From contig CM062815.1 in assembly GCA_031772625.1 (NCBI GenBank), positions 121,319,977-121,383,976 on the forward strand: DNA of 64,000 nt, in the 5' to 3' direction. Source of the DNA: Pinus tabuliformis. Taxonomy: Eukaryota > Streptophyta > Pinopsida > Pinales > Pinaceae. The position numbers and the translations under genes were made by a program. The notes under the pieces are model-generated. The model did not search any database and was not told the DNA's origin. It saw only the letters and a program-made list of their open reading frames with translations. The stretch's first letter is position 1. The number at the start of each line of letters is the position of its first letter. This document shows positions 45,216-56,600 of this stretch, one piece after another.

Positions 45216-45551
45216 TGTTAGGTCCCTATAATACTAGTGTATTCCCTTATTATTATTGTCATTTTAGCCCCTTATTGTTATTGTTGTGCCCATGTTGTCC
45301 CCATATTGTTATTATTGTGCCCTATAGAAGCCCACTATTTTATTGTTGTGTCGTTACATTATTATTGTTATGTCGGCTATCATTATATTATGACCCCTTA
45401 GAATCCTATATATAGAAAGGAGGTCTTGTCATTTGTATCTTTCAAGAATTTTTCATTTGTGTGATGTAAAGGAGGTTTCCCCCATGAAAAGGCTACTTTT
45501 GAATTCATTGATCTATCTCATTCTTCTATTTTGTGAGTTGGTTGTATAACA
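45216..45551 (+). repeat. GB 3' LTR
   Basis: TGTTAGGTCCC to GGTTGTATAACA, preceded by the purine run AAGGAGAGGGGCA. About 30 bases longer than the 5' LTR because of an extra ATT/TTG-rich piece. Confidence 0.95.
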
Positions 45552-45556
45552 CATGT

Positions 45557-46480
45557 TGAGGAACCCTCTCTGTTTATAACTACCTCCTCTTGGAACTCTT
45601 TCTGAGACACTGTCAAGGAACAATATTACCCTGTGGGGAGCTATGAGGACAAGAACATAAAGTCGACCACACTATGACAACAAAGGGACCAAGATGTGCA
45701 TGAGTTCACAAAATATTTTCCATACTTTATGCACAAAGTTGGGTATCAAATACTCTAAGTGACATATGGTGTTAGGGAACTGCAGTTGTCTGTACAAGTA
45801 TATTCAGGAAGAAATGGAGTTCTTGGACATATCCTTGCTTGGTGTAGCATATCGATATGCTGCCAAGGTTGAACAAAAATTTAAACAAAAGAAGCATGAA
45901 TTTGGTCTATGCACAAAGTTGGGTATCACATACTCTAAGTGACATCTGGTGCTAAGGAACTGTAGTTGTCTATACAAGTACATTCAGGAATAAATGGAGT
46001 TCCTGGACATATCCTTGCTTGGTGCAGCATATCGATATGATGCCAAGGTTGAAAAAAAATTTAAACAAAAGAAGCATGAATTTGGAATTGTGAATCAAAA
46101 GCAATGAAAGAGCGTCGCCAAACTACCGAACAAAGAACAAATCCAAGGCGGGGTGACCCAAGACAACCCTTCGAATCCAAAAGAAAAGAACAACACCATG
46201 AAGACAAAGAAGGATACATGAAAATGGTGTGAGTTACATAAGAGCCACACTCACAAAACAAGTGAGTGTTGAGCCAAGAAGTCACTAGTGGCTGAACTGA
46301 AGCCTTCAAAGTCATATGCATGTTCCAACTCTAAGTCGGAACCCAACAAGGGGAATGATAAAGGGAAGAAAATAATTGATGTGAAGCTCAGCGCCACCAT
46401 TGTCACCACTAAGATCCAGAATATTGAGCATGAAGACACCAAGGAGGGGGAGCATATCTTCCACTCATAGATGTGGGTGA
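45557..46480 (+). pseudogene. GA body 1: rest of Gag
   Basis: Continues from 33609 (body 2 match from about 50975): the 'aaggaacaatattaccctgt' block, then an internal 180-base duplication (45728-46087), then the spaced Cys/His cluster and the SKSEPNKGNDKGK tail (46330-46370). Short phases and many stops. Gag role as in body 2. Confidence 0.8.
45728..46087 (+). repeat. 180-base tandem duplication inside GA gag
   Basis: 45728-45907 and 45908-46087 are close copies beginning 'tatgcacaaagttgggtatc'. Bodies 0 and 2 offer no second copy (body 2 has one, from about 51110). 180 bases is 60 codons, so the phase would be kept. Confidence 0.9.
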
Positions 46481-46900
46481 ATCGTTCTCCGATGTAGTTC
46501 ATTGTCGATAGAAGGAGCCAAAATAACCTCATTTCAGCAAAGGTCATGAAGCAGTTAGGCCTAACAAACACACCACATGCACAGTCGTACACCATCGAGT
46601 AGCTTCACCAAGGATGAGATCTTCACGTTAGCTAGTAGTGTTGCCTTCCCTATAGCATCAATCACTTCGCAGACGAGGTAATGAGTGATGTTGCTCCTCT
46701 TGAATTTTGTGAAGTATTATTAGGAAAACCCTACTTGTGGAAGCATCATGTTGTGTATATGTTTAGACCTTACACTATTATTATTACTTTGGGAAATAAG
46801 TTATAAAAAATACCAGAGGTAGCCCCACCTGCCACCGTCTCTTTGATCTATGCTAAGCAATGCAGTAACAACATTTCCCAGACTAGGAATTTTTCTATTC
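46481..46900 (+). pseudogene. GA body 1: protease region
   Basis: Reads FIVDRRSQNNLISAKVMKQLGLTN; the D-S-G-S active site of body 2 has become D-R-R-S. EVLLGKPYLWKHHVVY follows. Stops interrupt. Confidence 0.75.
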
Positions 46901-47870
46901 TTTCTGATTCGATCTCAAAGTAAGGGGAATATCATGGCCACATCCATGGCCCTTGAGAAGGGTTCCTCCATGCAACAGAAACAAGTGGATATGGTTGTGG
47001 AAGAATGCAGGGACATCTTCTCCTCACCCACAAGGGTACCCTTGCATTGTCAGGTCAAGCATTCGATCCATCTGACTCCCAAAGCACCCCTACTGAACGG
47101 GACAATATACCATTGCTCCATTCTAGAAATGAAGAGATCAAGCAGCAGATCCAGGAGTTTCTACAAAAAGGGCACATCTGACCAAGTTCTTCACCCCATG
47201 GGAGCCCAATTGTACTTATACAGAAGAAGGATGGGAACTGAAGGCTCTGCATTGATTATAAGGCACTAAACAAAATCATTTTCAGGAATATGTATCCAAT
47301 CCTAAGGATTGATGACCTTTTGGACCAACTCAAGGGACCCAAGTATTTCATTAAAATCAATTTGAAGTCTGGCTATCACTAAGTTACAATAGAGCCCACA
47401 GATGTATGGAAGATTGCCTTCAAATCCAAGGAATGCATTTTTTAATGGTTGGTCATGGCCTTCAAGTTGACAAATTCCCATGCTACTTTTATGAGGTTGA
47501 TGGATGATATATTTCATCCTTCACCAACTCGTTCATGGTTTTTTATCTGGACAACATCCTCATCTTCAGTAAGAGTTGGGAAGAGCACTTGCAACATATT
47601 CGGTAGGTCCTTCAAACCCTATGGTAACACAAATTGTGTGCCAACTTGGAGAAATGCACCTTTGGCATGAGCTAAGTCCAATATTTGGGTTACATCATAG
47701 ATGAGCAAGGTGTGCATGTATCCGAGTAAGATCCAAGTCATTTGGGATTGGCCAATCCCGACCACTCTAAAAGAGATTTGCAGCTTTTTTGGCCTCACAA
47801 ATTTTTATCGAAGGTTTGTGTTGGGATTCTCCCATATCACTTGGACCTTGAGTCAAATTACCAAGGGCAG
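46901..47870 (+). pseudogene. GA body 1: reverse transcriptase
   Basis: RT blocks: [23 protein letters not shown] (47250-47280), [24 protein letters not shown] (47308-47382), FMRLMDDI, and FYLDNILIFSKSW (47541-47580) with Asn for the second catalytic Asp. Then CTFGM, YLGYI and FFGLTNFYRRFVLGFSHIT (47785-47840). Frameshift near 47520 and several TAG codons. Confidence 0.85.
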
Positions 47871-48540
47871 AGTGAAAGAAATTGTTTCCTGGTCCGAGTC
47901 CCAACAAAAGGTGTTCATTGAGCTGAAGGATCACCTCTTCTCTGCACCTGTACTCACATTTCCATACTTGCATCATCCATTTGAAACAGAGACAAATGCC
48001 TCCTACTACACTATTGGTGCAGTCCTCGCCCAGCACAGGCATCTAGTAGCCTATATTATTGAGTCACTTTCCAATACAATTCAAAAGTACCCCACCTATG
48101 ATAAAGAGATGTATTCTATTGTGTTGGATTTCCGGTAATGGAAACATTACATTCTAGGGAAGGAGACAATCATCCACACTGATCATTGACCTCTTCAATT
48201 TATATAGACACGAGGGAAGTTGCAGAATGATCACCATCAGAAGTGGTCTGCATATCTACAACAATTTCACTTCAACATTAAATACAAAAATGGCAGCACC
48301 AATCATGTTGCAAATTTCCTTAGTTGACCCCCAATTGTAGTACTAACTATTGTTCTCAACTCTTGTGGCCATGACACCTCTAGATGGTCGCAACTGTACA
48401 AAAATGATCCAGAGTTTGCCACCACATACCAGATGCTAGTAGGTGGCAAGAAAATTCTTGATTTCCACCTCCAAGACACGTTATTATGATACCTAAGCCA
48501 CCTTTGTGTTCCTTCCAAGTGAGCATGCCAAGCTAATTTG
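47871..48540 (+). pseudogene. GA body 1: RNase H
   Basis: Open part 47701-48138 covers the end of RT and RNase H: VSWSESQQKVFIELKDHL, FETETNASYYTIGAVLAQH and YPTYDKEMYSIVLDFR. The first catalytic Asp (D in body 2, GAT 53147) is Asn (AAT 47995). HVANFLS and ETYGW-like text lead to integrase. Confidence 0.85.
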
Positions 48541-49660
48541 GGAGGCATACTACAGTCGGGTCGCAGGATACTTTGGTGTGGAGAAAACTTTGGTCGTATA
48601 CAAAAGTACTTCTATTCGCAAAAACTCTAACAGGATGTTATAAAATATATTATATCTTGCATTGTTTGTGCCTTCGCGAAGCCAACCATCAAGAAGTAAG
48701 ACTTGTACACTCCTCTACCTACTCCCAGCCAGCCCTAGGAATCCATCCACTGACTATCTATCTAGCATCCCTTCTACGAAGCATGGTAATGACTATGCGT
48801 TTGTGGTCATGGATAGATTTTTAAAGTTGGCTATATTGACTGCCTGCAAGAAGAGTATCACAATAGAGGAAACTGCCAAACTCTTCTTTGAACCAGTGTG
48901 GGTACATTTTGGGATACTGAAGATCATTGTATCAGATCAGGATAGTAGGTTACTAAGCACATTTTAGTCAATCCTTTTGGCACTATTCGACACCAAGCTC
49001 ACCAAGTCGACTGCATTCCATCCCTAGACTAATGGCTAGACAAAGGTCGTCAACAAGATGATAGTGCACATACTCCTCATGTACAAATCCAAGCATTCAC
49101 AAACCTAGGATGAGAGCCTTCCATATGTGCAACACAACTATAATAGAGCTCTCCATAGCTCGACTAGTTGCAGTCCCTTTCAAGTGGTTTTGGGATATTA
49201 ACCATTGTGTCTGATTGATGTCGTCATGCCTCATGCAACTACATATATAGAATCCACACATGTATAGTATGAGGTTGATAAAGCAACTAGGTTTATTGAA
49301 CACATCTAGCACATCCACTAGCAGTTTCATGAAAGCTTGGAAAATTACAATACCAAGTACAAGGAACGCCATGGTCAACATAAGGTGCCACACAAGTTTC
49401 AGGTGGGCGACTAAATTTGGTTGCATTTGCTGAAAGAACCCCTTACTGGAACCCATCAAAAGCTCATACCACTTCTATATGGGCCTTACACCATCACCAA
49501 GGTTGTGGGAAACAATGATTTTGAGCTCATCATTCCCCCATCCCTTGGCCTACACCTAGTGTTCAATGTAAACCACCTTTGGGCATACTTTCCACCATTA
49601 CTGGACACATCAGACATTGCAGAACAACTCACACCAACAGAGCCAAACCCAGACTGCATG
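48541..49660 (+). pseudogene. GA body 1: integrase
   Basis: Zinc-finger part and core are spread over phases: KYFYSQKL, CIVCAFAKPTIKK, then FVVMDRFLKLAILTACKKSITIEETAKLF (48800-48890), IIVSDQDSRLLSTF, and HP-TAG-TNG-TAG-TK-VVNK (49019-49055). Here the second TAG and the Lys at 49043 are shared with bodies 0 and 2. The C-terminal part (49421-49666) has LLYGPYTITKVVGNNDFELIIPP and LVFNVNHLWAYFPPL. The tail with GKWLTRDQV may be a worn chromodomain. Confidence 0.85.
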
Positions 49661-49851
49661 GAATAGGCCACAACTAATCAGATCATGGATACATATATCA
49701 ATAACAGTCGCGAGAAAAAGATCCAACTGTAAGTTGGCCAATTCCTGCACCAAGGCAAGTGGCTCACCAGGGACCAAGTTCAGAAGAAGTTTTCCCATCT
49801 CATGGAGTCACTCAATGCAATGGGGTCCATTGCTTCCTAGGAGGGGAGGAC

Positions 49852-50466
49852 TGATCTAGGTGGATATTGGTGGCCACCCACCTATTCCACTTAGATCCCG
49901 ACAATTTTTTCTTTTGGTTTCCTTAATTGTAGCACAATTTACTATTTTTGGAATATTTTTGGGTCCTAAACTTCTGGAACCATTTTGAGGCCCTAAAGAA
50001 CATTTTTTTGGAAAACAGGAAAACTTCTCACTATTGTGGCAGTAATTTGTAGTTGAAAGTTGTAGTCCTCAGATAGATATTTCTAATTAGGTATCGTACG
50101 CATCAAATGGAGATTGTATGCCAAAGTTACGACCCCGGGAAGTTGATGTACAATTTACTCCAACGAGTACCACAAGCGTTTGGCGCTTCATCTCATAGGG
50201 TTATGTTTTTGGATGTTTAGGCTTTTCCATTGTTTCTCAATAATAAATAGGTATTCAAGGCTCATTGTAACACAATTCAAAAAGCTTGCAGCTGCCACAC
50301 CTCTTCTTAGAGATAAGCTACCATTGCCTAAGCTAGTTTATTTCCATTCTACATGTAAACAATTTTCAGTACTTTGTTATCAATGAATTGAAGTTATGTT
50401 TTCATTGTATTTTTGTGTTTCTATTCATATATTTATTTCATTTTTTTCATTCATAAATTTGGATCA
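49852..50466 (+). repeat. GA LTR2
   Basis: Begins TGATCTAGGTGGATATTGG after the purine run GAGGGGAGGAC and ends ATTTGGATCA. One base later is a perfect TGGTATCAGAGC (50468-50479), followed by gag of body 2. It serves as 3' LTR of body 1 and 5' LTR of body 2. Confidence 0.92.
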
Positions 50467-50467
50467 A

Positions 50468-50479
50468 TGGTATCAGAGC
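50468..50479 (+). other. GA body 2 primer-binding site (tRNA-iMet)
   Basis: Perfect 12-base match, one base after LTR2. Confidence 0.92.
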
Positions 50480-51660
50480 AGTCTAGTCTTTCTCTTTCTT
50501 TATTTTTTGTGCATGTCCTCAATGACATCAAGGTATAAGGAGTTAGGGCTAAAACTAGTTGAACCTTTGCAAGGCCGGCCTTGCCGACATCGATGGTCTC
50601 CCATGGCAGAAGAAAAAAAAGAAAATGGAACGAGATATCCTTTCAAAATATTGCTCGAAGAAGCCCTCAAGTGAAAAAGAAACGCAATGATGGAAAACTT
50701 TCCCCAAATCCTTCAGTGGATGCCCACCAGCGATGCATCTTCATCCAATAGTCACTTTGGAGACACCACCCCCTTCAAGGTACAATTAAACTTCGATATC
50801 CCTATATTCGAAGGTCAAACATATGTAGATGTTGTAGATAAATGGTTGAATCTGTTGGAAGGTTACTTTTCGGTCCATAGTTTCATCGATATGGAGAAAA
50901 TTACTTTTGCATTTCTTAAGGTTGCTCCCCATGTCAAGTACTGGTGAGAAAATTACTGTGAGATAAGGGCTGAGGAACTCTCTCTGAGACATTTTCAAGG
51001 AACTGTATTACCCCATCGGAAGCTATGAGGACAAGTACATACAATGGACCACACTACGACAATAAGGGGACCAAGATTTGCATAGGCTCACAAATATTTT
51101 TCATAATATACACACAAAGTTGGGTATCAAATATTCTGAGTGACTTTTGGTGCTCAAGTAATGTGATTGTCTGCACAAGTACATTCAGGAATAAATGGAG
51201 CTCCTAGACATCTTCTCGCTTGGTACGATATGCTACCAAGATTGAACAAAAATTAAAGAGAAAAAGTGTGACTTTGCATCTACTAATCAAAAACAAGACA
51301 AGAGGCCCCCAAACCATAGAAAAAGTGAAAAATCCAAGGTGGGGTGATCCAGGACAACTTGTTGAAGCCACAAGTAAAGAAAAATACCACAAAGACAAAT
51401 AAGGACACAGGAAAGTGGTGTGAGTTCCATAATAACCCCACTCACAACACAAGTGAGTGTCAAGCCAAGCAATCATTGGTGGCCGAACTGAAGGCTTTAG
51501 AGTCAGATGCATGTTCCTACTCTAAGTCAGAACCTGACAAGGGGAATGACAAAGGGAAGTAAATTATTGATGTGAAACCCAAAATCACCGTTACCACCAT
51601 AAGATCCAGAAGATTGAGCTCGAAGGTCTAGAGGAGGGGGTGTCTCTTCCACTCAAATAT
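50480..51660 (+). pseudogene. GA body 2: Gag
   Basis: MTSRYKELGLKLVEPLQGR (50531 on), then FDIPIFEGQTYVDVVDKWLNL and EGYFSVHSFIDMEKITFAFL (50793-50930), the core of Gag. Stops at 50672 (TGA) and 50945 (TGA). A Cys/His cluster WCEFHNNPTHNTSEC lies at 51415-51460 with C-x2-H-x4-H-x4-C spacing, an unusual form of the knuckle. Single copy of the segment duplicated in body 1. Confidence 0.85.
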
Positions 51661-52100
51661 GTGGGTGAAGGGTTCTCGACTGTAGTTCATTGTCGATAGT
51701 GGGAGCCAAAAGAACCTCATTTCAGCAAAGGTCATGAAGAGTTTAGGCCTACTAACCACACCACACCTGCAACCGTACACCATCGGGTGGCTTCACCAAG
51801 GACGAGATCTTCGTGTTAGCCAGTAGTGTCACATTCCTACAACATTAAGCCCTTCATGGATGAGGTACTATATGATGTTGCTTCTCTTGAAGTTTGTGAT
51901 GTATTATTAGGCCAACCATACTTGTGGAAGTGCCATGTTGTGTATAAGTCTAGGTCTCACATTGTTATTATATTGGAAAATAAGTTATACATGATATTTG
52001 AGGTACCTTTGCTTACTGCCATCTCTTTAATTTTTGCTAAGCAATGCAGTAAGATCATCTCCCAGACTAGGAAATTTGTTTTCTTTCTCATTTGATCTCA
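51661..52100 (+). pseudogene. GA body 2: protease
   Basis: FIVDSGSQKNLISAKVMKSLGL (51688-51755) keeps the D-S-G active site. Stops around it; 51826-52095 reads DEVLYDVASLEVCDVLLGQPYLWK, the end of the domain. Confidence 0.82.
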
Positions 52101-52990
52101 AATTAAGGGGAAGATCATGGCCACATCCATGGCCCTCGAGAAGGGTTCCTCCACGTAGTATAAGCATGTGTTTAAGGTCATGGAAGAATACAGGGACATC
52201 TTCACCTCACGCAAATGTGTACCCTTGCACTGTCAGGTCAATAATTTGATCGATCTAACTCCCAAAGCACCCCTACCCAATGAGCGAATATATCGTTGCA
52301 AAGGAGTTGTTGTAAAAAGAGCACATCCAACCAAGTTCCTCACCCTGTGGGAGCCTGATTGTACTTTTACAAAAGAAGGATGGGACTTGGAGGCCCTGCA
52401 TTGATTATTGGGCACTAAACAAAATCTCTGTCAGGAATAGATATCCAATCCCAAGGATTGATGACCTTTTGGACCAGTGCAAGGGGGCCAACTATTTCAA
52501 CAAGATTGATCTGAAGTCTAGCTATCACCAAGTTCAAATAGATCCCACATATGTATGGAAGACTGCCTTCAAATCTAAGGAAGGCATTTTTGAAAGGTTA
52601 ATCATGCCCTTTAGTTTGACAAATTCCCCTGCTACTTTTATGAGGATGATGGATGACATATTACGACCCTTCACCCGCTCATTCGTGGTTATTTATCTGG
52701 ACAACATCCTCATCTTCAACAAGAGTTGGGAAGAGAACTTGCAACACATTCGGCAGGTCCTTCAAACCCTACGACAGCACAAACTATATGCCAACTTGGA
52801 GAAATGCACCTTTGGCATGACTCAGATCCAATATTTGGGTTACATCGTAAATGAGCAAGTCATGCATGTGGATCTGCCTAACATCCAAGTCATTCGGGAT
52901 TGGTCAGCCCCGACCACTCTAAGGGAGATTTGCATCTTTTTGGGACTCACAAATTTTTATTAAAGGTTCGTGTTGGGATTCTCCCATATA
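52101..52990 (+). pseudogene. GA body 2: reverse transcriptase
   Basis: The best kept of the three: open from 52469 to 52963. FNKIDLKSSYHQVQID, LIMPFSLTNSPATFMRMMDDI, VIYLDNILIFNKSWEE (52688-52735; YLDN instead of YLDD), HKLYANLEKCTFG and YLGYIVNEQ are visible. A TAA follows LTNFY. The Asn is shared with bodies 0 and 1. Confidence 0.9.
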
Positions 52991-53480
52991 ACTTGGTGCT
53001 TGAGTTAGATTTCAAGGGTGGAGAAAAAGCAAGGTTTTCTTGGTTCGAGTCCCAATATAAGGCATTCAATGAGTTGAACCACTGCCTCTGCTCTGCAGCT
53101 ATACTCTAAATTTCTAGACTTGTGGCAACCATTTGAAATTGAGACAGATGCCTCTGGCTACACTATTGGTGCATTCCTCCCCCAACACGGGCATCCAATG
53201 GCCTATCATAGTGATACACTTTCTGATACAATTCAAAAGTACCCCACCTATGATAAATATATGTATTCTATTGTGCATACTTACTTGCAATGAAAAAATT
53301 ACATTTGGGGAAGGAGACGGTCATCCACACCCATCACCAACCTCTTCAATTTATACAGACACAAGGGAAGTTACAGAATGATCGCCATTAGAATTAGTAT
53401 ACATATCTGCAACAATTATACTTGAACATTAAATATAAAAATGACAACACCAATCATGTTATAGATCGCCTCACTCAGAC
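52991..53480 (+). pseudogene. GA body 2: RNase H
   Basis: Shifted phases: KARFSWFESQYKAFNEL, then FEIETDASGYTIGAFLPQH with the first Asp intact (53147), YPTYDKYMYSI, and the end NIKYKNDNTNHVIDRL (53425-53475). Confidence 0.82.
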
Positions 53481-54990
53481 CCCAGTTGCAACACTAAATA
53501 TTGTTGTCAACTCTTGTGGCCACGAGACCTATGGATGGTCGCAATTGTACAAAAATGATCCAGATTTCACCACCACATACCAAATGTTGGTGGATGGCAA
53601 GCAAGTTCCCGATTTCCACCTCCAAGACTCATTATTATGCTACTAGGCTACGTTTTGTTCCTTCTAGTGAGCGTGCCAATATGATTTGGAAGGCACACTA
53701 CAGTCGGGTCATAGGGCACTTTGGTGTGGGAAAAATTATTTTTGTACTACATAAGTACTTTTATTGGCCAAAACTCCAACAGGATGTTTGAAAATATATC
53801 AAATCCTGCACTACCTGTGCTATCGCTAAGCCAACTATCAAGAAGCAAAGCATGTACACTCATATGCCTACTCCCATCTAGCCATGGGAATCCATCTTCA
53901 TATACTATTTGTCTAGCCTCCATTCTACCAAGCATGATAATGACTGTGTATTTGTTGTCATGGACAAATTTCTGAAGATGGTTATATTGATAACCTACAA
54001 GGAGAGTATCACAACAGAGCACGTTTCCAAACTCTTCTTTGAACGAGTGTGGGTACATTTTTGGATCCTGTAGACCATTATATCAGATCAGCATAGCAGG
54101 TTCCTAAGCACATTTTGGTCGAGCCTCTAGACACTATTGGACACCAATCACACCAAGTCGACTTCATTCCATCCCCAAACTGATGGTTAGATAAAGGTCA
54201 TCAACAAGATGATAGTGCACATTATCTGCATGTACAACTCCAAGCATCCACGAACCTGGGACTAGAGCCTTCCCTATGTGCAACACAACTATAAAAAATC
54301 TCTACATAGCTCAACTGGTCACAGTCCCTTTCAAGTGGATCTAAGACATCAGCCATTGTGTCTGATTGATGTCGTCATGCCTCATGTGACTACACACACA
54401 AAATCCACACATGTACAATCTGAGGCTGATAAAGCAACCAAGTTTATTAAATGCATCCAGAACATTCGCCAATAAGTTCACGACATATTGGAAAAGTCCA
54501 ATTCCAATAAAAAGGAGTGACATGATCAACATCGATTTCCACACAAGTTTTAGGTGGGCGACAAAGTTGGTTGCTTTTCTAGAAAGAACGCCTTATTGGA
54601 ACCCATCGAAATATTAGACCACTCCAATCTGGGCCTACACCATCACCAAGGTTGTGGGAGACAATTCTTTTGAGATCAACATTCCCCAATTCCTTGGCCT
54701 ACACCTAGTGTTCAATGTAGACCCTCTTCATCCATACTTTCCATGATTATTGGACACATCAGACATTGCAGAACAACTCACACCAATAGATCTAAACCCA
54801 AACTGCATGGAGCAAGCCAAAACTAATCAGATCATGGACACACAGATCTAGAATACTTTCCAGTAGAAGATCCAACTATATCAGGTTGTCACAGTTGGCT
54901 AACTCCTGTACCAAGGAAAGTGGCTCATCGGGGACCAAGTTCAACAGAAGTTTCCCCATCTCCTAGAGGGACTCAACGTAATGGGGACCA
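53481..54990 (+). pseudogene. GA body 2: integrase and tail
   Basis: Zinc-finger part HYSRVIGHFGVGK and CTTCAIAKPTIKK (53695-53850); core FVVMDKFLKMVILITYKESITTEH, ISDQHSRFLSTFWSSL (54079-54125), then FHPQTDG-TAG-IKVINKM (54167-54210). The catalytic Glu position is Lys (54194-54196), as in the other bodies. The end has LVFNVDPLHPYFP-like text and a tail like body 1 to 54990. Confidence 0.85.
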
Positions 54991-55012
54991 TTGCTTCCTA
55001 AGGGAGGAGGAT

Positions 55013-55619
55013 TGATCCAGGTGGATATTGGTGGCCGCCCACCTATTCCACTTGGATTCCCACCATTTTTTCTTTCAATTTCCTTAATTGTAGCACAATT
55101 TTCTATTTTTGGTTGTTTCCTAAACTTCCAGAGTCTTTTTGAAGCCCTAAACGATTTTTTTATGAAAAACGGGAAAACCTTTCACCTACTAGTTGGGGTT
55201 TGCAATCAAAATTTGTATTCCTCATATAGATATTTCTAACGAGGTACATACATGTCAAATGGAGATCATATGCCAAAGCTATGACCCTAGGAAGTTGATG
55301 TACCAATTTACCCCAATAGGGCCCACAGACTTTTGGTGCTTCATCTCCTAGGGTTAGGTTTTTGGATTTTTAGCGTTTTCCATTATTTCTCAATAATAAA
55401 TAGGCCTTCTAACCTCTTTGTAACACAGTTCAGAAGGCATGTAGTTTCCACATCTCTTCTCATAGATAAGCTACCATCGCCTGAGATAGTTTATTTCCAT
55501 TCTACATGTAAATAGTTTTCAGTACTTTGTTATAAATGAATTGAAGTTTTGTTTTCATTGTATCTATGTGTTTCTATTCGTATTTTTATTTCATTTCGTT
55601 CCCTCATAAATCTGGATTA
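55013..55619 (+). repeat. GA LTR3
   Basis: TGATCCAGGTGGATATTGG after AAGGGAGGAGGAT; ends AATCTGGATTA at 55619, where copia D coding sequence begins without any primer site. It is the right end of the GA array. Confidence 0.9.
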
Positions 55620-56600
55620 GTCCTCCTTCTTGTGATCCTCCCATAAGGAAGAGACCTTTGTGTCTTTTTGATAGATTACAGGATGTAGAGAGACACTTAG
55701 CCCAGAGAGGCACCTTCGGAGAAAGCAAGCAGCCTCACAAATATTAGGGATATGTTGCCTTCATGAGTGATTATACAATCTGAACCTTGCAACTATGAAG
55801 AGGTTTTGAAGGAACACATTTGGAGATGTGCCATGACTGAGGAATATGAGTCCATAATGAAAAATGATATATGGGAGGTGGTTTTGAGACCTGAGGGGAA
55901 GTCTGTTGTGACTTCCAAGTGGTTATACAAAATCAAACATACAAGTGATGGTAGCATTAAGAAGTTCAAAGCGAGATTCATGGCGAGAGGATTTCCCATA
56001 AAGATGGGGGAGATTATGATGAGATATTTCCCGATACACTATCATCTGGTCCATCATTATTGTTGCTACTAACCAGGGTTGGACTCTAAATCAAATGGAT
56101 TTTAAGACATCCTTTCTTCATGGCATACTGAAGGAATAGGCGTATGTGCAAAAACCACATGGCTTTAAGGAACATGACAGGTAAATCCATGTTTACATAT
56201 TGAAGAAATCCATCTATGGATTGAAGAATCCCCATAGGGCTTGGTATGCCCGAATCGATGGATACCTGATGAAGTTGGGATTCACCAAAAGAAATATCAA
56301 TCTAAACCTTTGCTTCAATGTTTTCCAAGGTATGCCTTTAAATTTGGTTTTATATGTTGATGACTTATTCTTAACGGGATAAAAGCCTTTGATTATCTAA
56401 TGTAAAAGGGAGCTTGCCTCTAAGTTTGAGATGAAATATCTTTGGTTGATGCACTAATTCCTGGGTTTAGAGGTGTGGAAGAGACTTGGTGAGAGTTTCT
56501 TTAGCCAAGGAAAACATTTCGCCAAAATCTTAGAGATATTTGTGATGGTGGATTGCAAATTTGTGGGCACACTGATGAAGGCAAACTTTAAGAAGTTATG
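55620..56600 (+). pseudogene. D reverse transcriptase
   Basis: Linker words (RKRPLCLFD, ERHLAQRGTF) lead to EPCNYEEVLKEHIWRCAMTE, MKNDIWEVV and VTSKWLYKIKHTSDGSIKKF (55767-55985). After a frame change come MDFKTSFLHG-like text, YGLKNPHRAWYARIDGYL (56216-56270) and VLYVDDLFLTG (56346-56380), with Y-V-D-D intact. Then EMKYLW and FLGLEVW. At least four stops or shifts. Confidence 0.85.

Larger units (their letters stand above)
33610..45551 (+). mobile_element. Element GB: Ty3/gypsy chromovirus, nested in GA and hosting CC
   Basis: LTRs of 303 and 336 bases (33610-33912, 45216-45551), tRNA-Met primer site, gag, protease, RT, RNase H, integrase and a C-terminal chromodomain in the usual order. 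CATGT flanks both sides (33605-33609, 45552-45556). Copia CC splits its integrase C-terminal region at 38670/44751; removal of CC would leave a body of about 5.9 kb. Scattered stops make it dead. Confidence 0.95.

Noticed and set aside
49670-49851. Definite chromodomain in GA
   Set aside because: Only a short GKWLTRDQV-like tail is readable; too worn to call, so only mentioned.
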